A model generated the notes under the pieces. That model searched no databases and had not been told where the DNA came from. It saw only the letters and a list, made by a program, of their open reading frames with translations. From NCBI GenBank assembly GCA_026414765.1, contig JAOAIJ010000013.1, forward strand, positions 1 through 52,679: 52,679 nt of DNA. Reading direction: 5' to 3'. The position numbers were made by a program, and so were the translations under genes. The DNA comes from Clostridia bacterium (GTDB lineage Bacteria > Bacillota > Clostridia > Acetivibrionales > DSM-27016). Position 1 is the first letter of the stretch. Every line of letters starts with the position of its first letter. Of this stretch, positions 41,321 through 49,169 are shown one piece after another.

Positions 41321-43237
41321 ATGAAAAAATCTTTACTTCTGGTTCTTATATTTACAATATTATTACCGCTGGCTCCCAGGAGCTTCAGTAAGGAAACAGT
41401 ATGGCAGCAGAATACAAATATTGTCTTCTCAGGAGGAAAGCGTACCGTTAATGCAATATATATAAATATGAACGACAAAACTCTCAGGATGGAATCAGTA
41501 ATCGCCAAAAACCAGGTTGGACAGGTTGATGATCTTAAGAATATAGCCGGACAGGCAAAGTCAGCAAACCGGCAAGTCATAGGCGCAATAAACGGCACCT
41601 TTTTTAATGCTTATTCCGACTTCCAGCCTGAAGGTACGATACAGACAAAAGGCCAGGTTGCGCACATAGGACAAACTGGTTCTGTTATAGCTTTTTCTGC
41701 AGATAACTCGGTAATAGTAGAAAATCTCTATACATACATCAGCGGTTCCATTAACGGAAGTTATGAATATCCCAACAACTGGTATGCATGGGGGTTTAAC
41801 CACAAATATGACTCTAAAGATTCTACAATCGTATTTACACCTGCTTTTGGTAAAAGTACAGGAACACACAACAAAACCTCTATTACAGTAAGCCGCGGAA
41901 CTGTTACCAAAATCTCTTCAGCCGAAGCTTCCATACCAGCTGACGGCTTTACCATTGTAACAGGTGATTCATCACTCACAAAAAGATTTGCAGTAGGAGA
42001 TAAAGTAAACTACAAGCTGGAATATTTCAAATCCGTTAACGGGAAAAAAGGAACAGCTTTAAACTGGGATAACATCCGTACAACTGTTGGCGCCGGCCCT
42101 ACCCTTGTTAAGAATGGAATTATCCTGGCAGATGGAAAAGCAGAGGGCTTTTCTGAAAATAAAATCAATAAGAATAGAGCTCAAAGAAGCTTTGCAGGAA
42201 TAACCAAGAATAATATTTTAGTTTTAGGAACTGTCTCAAGTGTAACAGTAAAAGAACTTGCTGAAATTGTAAGAAAATTAGGTATTGTAAATGCTATAAA
42301 CCTTGATGGGGGTGCTTCCTCTGGTCTGTTCTTCAAGGACAGGTATGTCACCACACCCGGCAGAAAACTCAGTAATGCTCTTGTCATTACCAAACTTAAG
42401 GAAATGCCAGTGAGAGTCAAGCTAAACAACAAGGATATATTTTACAGCCATGATCCATACCTTACAGGCTCCAACACGGTCATGGTTCCTTTAGTACAAG
42501 CTTTTAAAGACTTTGATTCATTTCCGGCATCAGATAGTTCAAAAAATAATATAATTTTTAGGAGATATGGAAAGATATACGAGTTTAAACCTGGAAGCAC
42601 TCTTGTAAAAATAGATGGTATTCCGCAACAATTGACAAATTCCATAGAAACCCATGACGGACAAAACTTCATCCCTCTCCAGTTTATAGCTGATTTTCTC
42701 GGTGGCAAATTAACATGGGATAACTCGGGAAGAACTGCTGATATAAGTGCTGACATGGTAAAAACAGATGATATTTATATTAAAGCTAATAAGGCAATGG
42801 ATAATAAAGATTTCTCTACTTCTAAAGAGCTGTACTTGAAGATACTGAAGCTCGAACCAAGACATGCAGGGGCCCTTTTGAAGCTCGCAGCCCTTAGTAC
42901 GGCAGAAAAGGAATATGAACTTGCTATAGAGTGCTACACAGCTTACCTGGCAATCAGGCCTAACGACCTTGATATCCTTAATAAACTCGGATGGGCATAT
43001 TATAACAATGGGAATCTTGCAAGTTCCATAGATACCTTTAAAAAGCTTATAGGAAAGAAACCTGACTCTGCTGCATACTGGATGTCTTTGGGAAGTATAT
43101 ATACACATTATTCGCTTAAGCAGTATGAAGAAGCGAAACAATGTTATGAAAAAGCACTAACTTTAAGTCCGACAAAGGAGCAGAAACAACTTATTGACAA
43201 GCAGCTGGACTTTATAAATGAAAAACTAAATCAGTAA
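41321..43237 (+). CDS. Secreted NAGPA (phosphodiester glycosidase) protein with copper-amine-oxidase domain and TPRs
   Basis: 638 residues. A signal peptide (KKSLLLVLIFTILLPLAPRSFS) is followed by a NAGPA-type domain at about 40-365 (VIGAINGTFFNAYSDFQPEG, VGAGPTLVKNG, NAINLDGGASSGLFF). Next comes a copper-amine-oxidase-N-like domain at about 375-475 (HDGQNFIPLQFIADFLGGKLTWD) and three TPRs at about 480-635 (ALLKLAALSTAEKEYELAIECYTAYLAI). NAGPA proteins cleave sugar-phosphodiester bonds and in Firmicutes are thought to act on wall or exopolysaccharide. The order is unusual, since TPRs on a secreted enzyme suggest a surface protein partner. The gene is divergent from the hydrolase at 38991. Confidence 0.87.
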   Translation: MKKSLLLVLIFTILLPLAPRSFSKETVWQQNTNIVFSGGKRTVNAIYINMNDKTLRMESVIAKNQVGQVDDLKNIAGQAKSANRQVIGAINGTFFNAYSDFQPEGTIQTKGQVAHIGQTGSVIAFSADNSVIVENLYTYISGSINGSYEYPNNWYAWGFNHKYDSKDSTIVFTPAFGKSTGTHNKTSITVSRGTVTKISSAEASIPADGFTIVTGDSSLTKRFAVGDKVNYKLEYFKSVNGKKGTALNWDNIRTTVGAGPTLVKNGIILADGKAEGFSENKINKNRAQRSFAGITKNNILVLGTVSSVTVKELAEIVRKLGIVNAINLDGGASSGLFFKDRYVTTPGRKLSNALVITKLKEMPVRVKLNNKDIFYSHDPYLTGSNTVMVPLVQAFKDFDSFPASDSSKNNIIFRRYGKIYEFKPGSTLVKIDGIPQQLTNSIETHDGQNFIPLQFIADFLGGKLTWDNSGRTADISADMVKTDDIYIKANKAMDNKDFSTSKELYLKILKLEPRHAGALLKLAALSTAEKEYELAIECYTAYLAIRPNDLDILNKLGWAYYNNGNLASSIDTFKKLIGKKPDSAAYWMSLGSIYTHYSLKQYEEAKQCYEKALTLSPTKEQKQLIDKQLDFINEKLNQ

Positions 43238-43280
43238 TAACATAGGCTGCAGTGTACACTTTTCTGCTATATCACTTTTA

Positions 43281-43661
43281 CTAAACCCTCTTGCCTTCTC
43301 CTTTTGCGACATGTTTATCTCTCCTGACCATCTCATAACAGCCCATTATAAGCAGAAATACACCAAATAACTTTTTGAGAGTCACTCCGGGAAGTGCCAA
43401 AGCCATACGGGATCCCATATATGATCCGATTAACCCGAAAACAGCAATAGGCAGCATTAGCCTAAAGTCAATTCTTTTGTTTCTGATATGAACAATCAGT
43501 GCGACAACAGCTGTCGGTATAAAAAACAGAAGGTTGACACTCTGGGCAATATGCTGTTCAGGTCTGACAAATATTACAAGCGCAGGAATCAAAATAGCTC
43601 CTCCACCTATTCCCATCCCGCTTATTATTCCTGCCATTAATCCAATAAAAAAAAGAATCAT
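43281..43661 (-). CDS. Half-size TauE/SafE membrane protein, second of a pair
   Basis: 126 residues from ATG 43661. The frame stays open to 43868, but that upstream part overlaps the first TauE/SafE gene in a shifted frame and has no membrane character. Four membrane segments; the start MILFFIGLMAGIISGMGIGGGAILIPALVIF matches the TauE/SafE N-terminal repeat, with SVNLLFFIPTAVVALIVHI and GLIGSYMGSRMALALPG. Full-length members have two such repeats (about 250 residues) and export sulfite, sulfoacetate or similar anions. Here each repeat is its own gene; presumably they form a heterodimer. Start is moderately sure because the RBS is weak. Confidence 0.8.
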   Translation of the reverse strand: MILFFIGLMAGIISGMGIGGGAILIPALVIFVRPEQHIAQSVNLLFFIPTAVVALIVHIRNKRIDFRLMLPIAVFGLIGSYMGSRMALALPGVTLKKLFGVFLLIMGCYEMVRRDKHVAKGEGKRV

Positions 43662-43723
43662 CTTTACACCGTTTTCTACTGTTTTTTTAAATAGAGTTTG
43701 CGGCACTATTATTAGAATATTTT

Positions 43724-44098
43724 TCAGAAAAACATCCTGATAGCCGCTAATATCATAAATACTGCAAAAATTTTCCTCAGGGTACCGGAGGGACAAATAT
43801 GAAGCAGTTTTGCTCCCACATAGCCCCCTGCTACCCCCCCCAGCACTACATTCAATGTCAACCCCCAATTAACATAATTATGAGAAATGTAAAAATACGA
43901 ACTGATTAACGTCAAGGGGAAAATTATTGAAATAGCGGTCGCATGCGCTCTATGCTCCTCCACTCCCAGCAGTAAAACCATGGCAGGAACTACAATAGTT
44001 CCGCCGCCTGAACCGAACAACCCGTTTGCAGTGCCTGTTGCGATCCCAATAAGAATGTACTTAAAGTATTTTTTATAACTGAATTTCTCTATTTTCAA
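43724..44098 (-). CDS. Half-size TauE/SafE membrane protein, first of a pair
   Basis: 124 residues. After a basic N-terminal stretch (MKIEKFSYKKYFKYIL) come four membrane segments with GTANGLFGSGGGTIVVPAMVLLLGVEEHRAHATA, the classic TauE/SafE repeat. GGVAGGYVGAKLLHICPSGTLRKIFAVFMI is the end of the unit. It is encoded 62 bases before the second half on the same strand. Each half keeps the glycine-rich loop, so neither looks like decay. Substrate unknown; no sulfur genes nearby. Confidence 0.87.
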   Translation of the reverse strand: MKIEKFSYKKYFKYILIGIATGTANGLFGSGGGTIVVPAMVLLLGVEEHRAHATAISIIFPLTLISSYFYISHNYVNWGLTLNVVLGGVAGGYVGAKLLHICPSGTLRKIFAVFMILAAIRMFF

Positions 44099-44186
44099 AT
44101 TTACTCTCCTGCTTGAATTTTAGTACGTATCACACTTATCTTGTTAAAATCATATGCTTAATATTCAAGTTCCTGTAAAAAAACTA

Positions 44187-44231
44187 TTGCAAATATTTCT
44201 AATGATAGTATAATAAAAGTGAGTACTCACT
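44187..44231 (+). promoter_or_regulatory. Promoter and palindromic operator upstream of the TetR-type gene
   Basis: TTGCAA (44187), 16 bp, TATAAT (44209-44214), then a perfect 14-bp palindrome AGTGAGTACTCACT (44218-44231) at the start point. TetR proteins bind such palindromes. The leader to the ATG at 44419 would be about 190 bases, which is long; the site could also govern the divergent TauE/SafE genes. The rest of 44099-44418 shows no other motif. Confidence 0.65.
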
Positions 44232-44418
44232 CATTTTTATTATTGTTACATTACATAATGATTGATGTAAATAAATATATCTCTTTATTTTCAAACTTTG
44301 ATTTTGAGATATTAGCAATATCAATCCATACAAGAGTGAATCGCTCTTCTATAATATTTTAGATCGTTTACTGGTACAATTAAGCTAGCCTAATGCAGCC
44401 TGACAAGGAGGAAAATAA

Positions 44419-45072
44419 ATGGAGATTCCCGGTTTATCGGAATTGGGGCTTCCCGAAAAGGAAAAAAAGATACTCGAGTCTGCAATAAAAGTTTTTTCAG
44501 AAAAAGGTTTCAGTGCAGCGACAACAAGTGAGATAGCAAAAAATGCAGGAATAGCAGAAGGGACTATCTTCAGGTATTTTAAAACAAAAAAGGATATTCT
44601 GCGAGGGATACTAATTCAGACTATAAACCTGCTCAGTGCCAAGGTAATCATGCAGCCAGTGGAAAAAATCCTGAATTCAGATGAAAACAAGGATTTAAGG
44701 GTGATAATTAAGAAATTGCTGTATGACAGAATGAAGCTTGTAGAATCAATTTTCCCTATGGCAAGAATAATACTTACTGAAGCCCTTCTCCATGAAGACG
44801 TACGTGAAGCAATATATCAGAATATCATTTCCAAAGCATACGCACTCTTTTTGGAGTATTACAAAAGTATGGTTTCACGAGGTGTAATACGTAGTAATAT
44901 TAAGCCTGAAGTATTATTCAGATGTGTGCTTGGAAATATTGCATTATTTATTGCACAAAGAAAACTATTCGGTAATAAATTTGAATTTGAAGACCTTGAA
45001 AAAGAGTTCGATCAGATAATTGATGTTATTCTGTATGGTATATCAGCAGAAACTGGAGAAAAACACACTTAA
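44419..45072 (+). CDS. TetR-family transcriptional regulator
   Basis: 217 residues. The N-terminal helix-turn-helix is standard: ILESAIKVFSEKGFSAATTSEIAKNAGIAEGTIFRYFKTKKDIL (about 18-62). The helical ligand-binding domain follows without a recognised subfamily. It heads an apparent operon with an adaptor lipoprotein and an ABC-2 transporter, the arrangement of the enterobacterial CecR(YbiH)-YbhGFSR efflux system. It probably represses the cluster until a toxic compound binds. AAGGAGG lies well upstream of the ATG. The palindrome at 44218-44231 is its likely site. Confidence 0.93.
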   Translation: MEIPGLSELGLPEKEKKILESAIKVFSEKGFSAATTSEIAKNAGIAEGTIFRYFKTKKDILRGILIQTINLLSAKVIMQPVEKILNSDENKDLRVIIKKLLYDRMKLVESIFPMARIILTEALLHEDVREAIYQNIISKAYALFLEYYKSMVSRGVIRSNIKPEVLFRCVLGNIALFIAQRKLFGNKFEFEDLEKEFDQIIDVILYGISAETGEKHT

Positions 45073-45164
45073 CTGGAAATACCCGATTATTGATTAAGTG
45101 CATAAATACAGAGTATTAACTCTGTAGTAATTATTTAGACTATTCTTAATTTGGAGGGGATATT

Positions 45165-46355
45165 ATGTCTACTTTTAACGGTACAAAAATTCTAAAGAAT
45201 TTTTCATTGTTATTACAAACAAGTATAATTATTATTTTTTTGCTAACCGGCTGTGGAAAGTCAGAGCTGCTGGTATTAAGCGGAACAGTTGAGTCGACAC
45301 AAATAGAGGTTAATTCAGAAGCATCCGGGAAAATTATATGTATAGAAAAAAAAGAAAGTACGCTGATAAATAAAAATGATGAAATTGCAGTAATAGATGC
45401 TTCTGTTCAAGAATTGGTTGTAAAGCAGCAGGAATCTATAGTTAAGCTGAAGGAGGCACGCCTTGACGAACTTAAGTCCGGCTCAAGAGCAGAGCAGCTA
45501 CAGCAGGCCGAGGCGGCAGTTAAGTCAGCCAAAGCAAAATTGGACGAACTCAAAGCAGGATCAAGACCCGAGCAGATCAGGCAAGCTGAAGCGTCTGTCA
45601 ACACAGCAAAGGCTTCTGTAGAAACAGCTCAAATAAGTTATGACTATTGGCTTGATAAATACAAAAAAATCAAAGAGCTTTACAATTCTGATAAAGTTTC
45701 TGAAAGTGAGTTATCAGATGCAAAATATAAACTGGATACTGCCGGCCAACAACTGAAAACTTCAAATGAGCAGCTGAATTCTGCACAATCACAGCTGGAT
45801 CTTCTTAAAAACGGTGCTTCAGAGCAAGCAATCCAGGCAGCGCAGGCAAACTACGAACAGACAGTGGCTCAACTGGATCTTTTAAAAAACGGCTCCACCA
45901 GTCAGGCCATAAAAGCTGCTGAAGCAGACCTGGAGCAATCCAAAGCCTCTCTTGAACAAGCAAAGCTCCTTCTTTCCAAATATCATGTAAAATCTCCTGT
46001 CGACGGTACCCTCATACTAAATAATGTCAATATCGGCGATATGGTAAATGTAGGAACCAGTGTGGGTACAGTATCTGATCTGAATGATTTATGGGTGAAG
46101 GTTTATATACCGCAAAAAAATCTGAACGCTGTAAAACTGGGACAGGAACTGGAACTAAAATCTCCGCTAGTAGAAGGAAATATTATAAAAGGTAAAGTAA
46201 TATATATTGCAAGCGAATCAGAATTTACACCAAAGAACACAGAAACAAAAGATGCAAAAGAAAATACCGTATTTAAAGTTAAAGTAAAAATAATGGATAA
46301 CGTGGATAAGTTAAGGCCTGGAAGCACTATTGATGCTTATATACCTCTCTCTTAG
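45165..46355 (+). CDS. Efflux adaptor lipoprotein, HlyD/YbhG-like
   Basis: 396 residues. The N-terminus has a membrane segment ending in a lipobox (FLLTGC, Cys30), so it is probably a membrane-anchored lipoprotein. Biotinyl-lipoyl halves flank a long alpha-hairpin (about 75-285), and a beta-barrel domain follows (VKSPVDGTLILNNVNIGDMVNVG). The hairpin contains four copies of a 26-residue unit starting LDELKSG, LDELKAG, LDLLKNG and LDLLKNG, two in each arm. It is membrane-fusion protein of an ABC exporter whose ATPase and permease follow. In a single-membrane cell it may act as an extracytoplasmic extension or gate. Confidence 0.88.
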   Translation: MSTFNGTKILKNFSLLLQTSIIIIFLLTGCGKSELLVLSGTVESTQIEVNSEASGKIICIEKKESTLINKNDEIAVIDASVQELVVKQQESIVKLKEARLDELKSGSRAEQLQQAEAAVKSAKAKLDELKAGSRPEQIRQAEASVNTAKASVETAQISYDYWLDKYKKIKELYNSDKVSESELSDAKYKLDTAGQQLKTSNEQLNSAQSQLDLLKNGASEQAIQAAQANYEQTVAQLDLLKNGSTSQAIKAAEADLEQSKASLEQAKLLLSKYHVKSPVDGTLILNNVNIGDMVNVGTSVGTVSDLNDLWVKVYIPQKNLNAVKLGQELELKSPLVEGNIIKGKVIYIASESEFTPKNTETKDAKENTVFKVKVKIMDNVDKLRPGSTIDAYIPLS

Positions 46356-46488
46356 CTAATATCTTGTGCTAGTTTAGCAAATTTATAGATAGGACTTATA
46401 CAAGATAATATAGTTTTATGAACAGACTCGACTGGCACAGCCGGCTAAGTTTGGCCTAAAACGCATTTCAATGGAATGGAGGTAATTT

Positions 46489-47271
46489 ATGAGTTACGCT
46501 ATAGAAGTCGAAAATCTGACAAAAAAATTTGGCAGCTTCACAGCCGTAGATAATATAAGCTTTAAAATACCAAAAGGTTGCATATTCGGTTTTTTAGGTC
46601 CCAACGGATCGGGTAAATCTACAACTATACGAATGCTCTGCGGTGTTCTGAGTCCCTCCTCGGGTAAAGCATTCGTATTGGGAAAAGATGTGGTAAAAGA
46701 TACGGAAGCTGTTAGACAAAACCTCGGGTATATGTCACAGAAATTCAGCCTTTATGAAGACCTTACAGTAGAAGAAAACCTTGATTTTTATGCAGGAATA
46801 TATGGGCTTGATAATAGTGTAAGGGACTCAAGAAAAGAGGAACTTATATTGATGGCAAACCTCAAAGGAAAAGAAAAAGCTTTGGCTGGAACTCTCTCCG
46901 GCGGCTGGAAACAAAGACTGGCCCTGGGTTGTGCATTGATTCACAAACCCAAATTGCTTGTCCTTGATGAACCTACTGCAGGAGTTGATCCAGTTTCAAG
47001 AAGGGTTTTCTGGGAAATAATCCACGAACTTTCACGTCAGGGTATTTCCATACTGGTAACGACACATTATATGGACGAAGCCGAAAGCTGTGATATAACA
47101 GGATTCATATTCAACGGAAAAATAATAAATATAGCACCTCCACAGGAGCTCTTAAAGCAGGAAAACGCAAAAAACCTTGAGGACATATTCATTACTTATG
47201 TTGAAAGAATTACAAACAGAAAGGTCAGTTCTACCTTTAAAGAGATGAAATTCCTGCATGGGGGGGAGTAA
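46489..47271 (+). CDS. ABC transporter ATP-binding protein (ABC-2 exporter)
   Basis: 260 residues. Walker A GPNGSGKST near 38, Q-loop at YMSQKFSLYEDLT, signature LSGGWKQR near 137, Walker B LLVLDEPTAGVDP near 157 and switch His in THYMDEAE. It resembles YbhF/CcmA-type ATPases but has one nucleotide-binding domain. It powers the permease encoded next (stop and next ATG are one base apart). GGAGG precedes the ATG. Confidence 0.94.
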   Translation: MSYAIEVENLTKKFGSFTAVDNISFKIPKGCIFGFLGPNGSGKSTTIRMLCGVLSPSSGKAFVLGKDVVKDTEAVRQNLGYMSQKFSLYEDLTVEENLDFYAGIYGLDNSVRDSRKEELILMANLKGKEKALAGTLSGGWKQRLALGCALIHKPKLLVLDEPTAGVDPVSRRVFWEIIHELSRQGISILVTTHYMDEAESCDITGFIFNGKIINIAPPQELLKQENAKNLEDIFITYVERITNRKVSSTFKEMKFLHGGE

Positions 47272-47272
47272 T

Positions 47273-48421
47273 ATGAGGAGGAAATTATTCAGCTATAAAA
47301 GGTTTTTATCTATAGTAAAAAAAGAATTCATCCAGGTAAAAAGAGACCCTATAAGTTTAAGGCTTCCTGTTGTAATGCCGGTTGTCATGATGCTGCTGTT
47401 TGGTTATGCAGTAAATACTGAGGTTGATAAGATTCAGACAGTAGTTTTTGATCAGAGTAAAACACAGGAAAGCCGTGAGTATATAGAAAAATTCACGGCA
47501 TCTGACTACTTTTTGGTGAAATACAATGTTACGAGTGAAAAGGAAATGTCAGAGTTGATTGATGGAGGCAATGTGAAGGCTGGACTTATCATCCCTTCCG
47601 ACTATGCAAATGATATAAAAAGAAACAGGATGGCAAAAACCCAGTTAATCATTGACGGAACAGATCCTACAACAGCGAGGACAGCACTAAACAGTGGCCT
47701 GCTTATTTCTGAGGTTTATTCAAGAAGTTTTAAGGAAAAAGCTATGAAAAAAATCGGAGCTTCAGCTGCTCAAACATCTGGTGTGTCTGTCAATACTAAG
47801 GTTTGGTACAATCCAAATCTGGAAAGCACCAGATTCACTATCCCGGGGTTAGTTGGTATTATACTTCAGAATATAACTTTAATGCTTACAGCTTTTGCAT
47901 TAGTCCGCGAGAAAGAACGGAGCACCATAGAGCAGCTTATAGTCACTCCTATAAGGCCATTGGAACTTATTCTAGGAAAATTGGTTCCTTATGTCATAAT
48001 CGGGTATGCAGGCTTTCTTTTCGCCCTTTCACTTTGTGTTTTCTGGTTTGGGGTTTACCCTGCAGGCAGCCTTGTATTGTTACTTATTCTAGGCTTTCTT
48101 TTTGTATACTGTTCACTTGCCATGGGCATGCTCATATCTACATTTGCAAAAAACCAGATGCAGGCAATGATGGTGATGGTATTGATTTTACTGCCAAGTA
48201 TCCTACTTTCTGGGTTTATTTTTCCAAGAGAGTCCATGCCTGCGGTAATTAGTTGGATCGGCTATGCAATACCCATCACCTACTTCCTTGACATTGTAAG
48301 GGGCATAATGCTTAAGGGTGTAGGTATAGATTTCCTTTGGAATGATGTAATAGCACTTTTCATTTTCACGGTTACAATTCTTGCACTTGCAACGCTAAGA
48401 TTCAGAAAAAGCCTGGATTAA
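47273..48421 (+). CDS. ABC-2 type exporter permease (YbhS/YbhR-like)
   Basis: 382 residues from ATG 47273, with GGGGGGAG four bases upstream; a start at 47258 would lie inside the ATPase gene. One N-terminal membrane segment (PVVMPVVMMLLFGYAV), a large extracytoplasmic loop (about 50-180), then five to six segments (NITLMLTAFALVREKERSTIEQLIVTPIRPLELILGKL is the coupling region typical of ABC-2 permeases). Only one permease gene is present, so it probably works as a homodimer. Substrate unknown; drug or toxic-compound export is inferred from the operon type. Confidence 0.92.
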   Translation: MRRKLFSYKRFLSIVKKEFIQVKRDPISLRLPVVMPVVMMLLFGYAVNTEVDKIQTVVFDQSKTQESREYIEKFTASDYFLVKYNVTSEKEMSELIDGGNVKAGLIIPSDYANDIKRNRMAKTQLIIDGTDPTTARTALNSGLLISEVYSRSFKEKAMKKIGASAAQTSGVSVNTKVWYNPNLESTRFTIPGLVGIILQNITLMLTAFALVREKERSTIEQLIVTPIRPLELILGKLVPYVIIGYAGFLFALSLCVFWFGVYPAGSLVLLLILGFLFVYCSLAMGMLISTFAKNQMQAMMVMVLILLPSILLSGFIFPRESMPAVISWIGYAIPITYFLDIVRGIMLKGVGIDFLWNDVIALFIFTVTILALATLRFRKSLD

Positions 48422-48465
48422 GTTAATTAGGGCAAGCTATTATGGTAAGATCAAGTGATGCATGG

Positions 48466-48491
48466 GACCCGAAAATTTCGGGTCTTTTTTT
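48466..48491 (+). terminator. Terminator after the ABC efflux operon
   Basis: GACCCGAAA / TTTCGGGTC hairpin followed by seven T, 45 bases past the permease stop. Confidence 0.9.
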
Positions 48492-48589
48492 ATGGATTTG
48501 TATACAAGAAAAATCCGGCCTTTTAAGTAGTTTTTCTTCATCTTGTGTAGTTAATTGTATTATTATGATAAGGGAAAAACAAAATTGTA

Positions 48590-48650
48590 TTGAAATCTGT
48601 GAAGAAAGAATATATAATAATATTACATCGTATGAACATATAATCATATA
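48590..48650 (+). promoter_or_regulatory. Promoter and probable ArsR/CadC-type operator
   Basis: TTGAAA (48590-48595), 17 bp, TATAAT (48613-48618). Directly downstream lies TATGAACATATAATCATATA (48631-48650), an imperfect dyad with TGAACA on the left half. ArsR/SmtB-type repressors bind sites of the form TGAACA-N2-TGTTCA. The right half here is TAATCA, so it departs from the consensus by two bases. The site is between the start point and the regulator's ATG. Confidence 0.7.
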
Positions 48651-48671
48651 TTTGTACAAAGGAGATATTAT

Positions 48672-49040
48672 ATGAACACTAAAAAACACGATTTTGCTAG
48701 CTGTGAATGCACAATAATTCACGAGAGTACAATAAAAAAGGCGAAAGAAAACATGTACAATGAAAATACTTACTATGATCTTGCAGAGTTTTTTAAAGTA
48801 TATGGAGATATAACAAGGCTAAAAATACTAAATGCCCTTTTTACATCAGAAATGTGTGTTTGTGATATATCTGCTCTGCTTGGTATGAACCAATCAGCAA
48901 TTTCTCACCAGCTTAGGGTTCTTAAGCAGGCAAGGCTTGTCAAGTATCGTAAGGAAGGAAAGGTAGTATACTATTCTTTAGATGACAGTCATATAAAAAA
49001 GATATTTGATCAGGCATTGGAACATATTGAGGAGAATTAA
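48672..49040 (+). CDS. ArsR-family metal-sensing repressor (CadC-like)
   Basis: 122 residues. A winged helix with CDISALLGMNQSAISHQLRVLKQARLVKYRKEGKVVYYSL (about 60-100) is standard for ArsR/SmtB. The N-terminal extension carries FASCECTIIH, and the recognition-helix region has EMCVCDI. These Cys-rich elements at both places match the thiolate metal site of CadC (Cd/Pb/Zn). Metal binding should release the DNA and derepress cadA, whose ATG lies 130 bases downstream. AAAGGAGAT precedes the ATG. Confidence 0.92.
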   Translation: MNTKKHDFASCECTIIHESTIKKAKENMYNENTYYDLAEFFKVYGDITRLKILNALFTSEMCVCDISALLGMNQSAISHQLRVLKQARLVKYRKEGKVVYYSLDDSHIKKIFDQALEHIEEN

Positions 49041-49169
49041 GTTATTATGCTTTTGTTCGGATTAATAGGTTAAATTTAAGCGTTAAGTTGAAGCATAAAT
49101 GTTCACATCTGAAGATAAAAAATAATGTTTTTAATTTCGGTAATTATACTATTAAGTGAGGTTGCAAAT

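Noticed and set aside
43662-43868. N-terminal extension of the second TauE/SafE gene
   Set aside because: It overlaps the first half-gene in another frame and lacks membrane character; the ATG at 43661 starts the conserved repeat.
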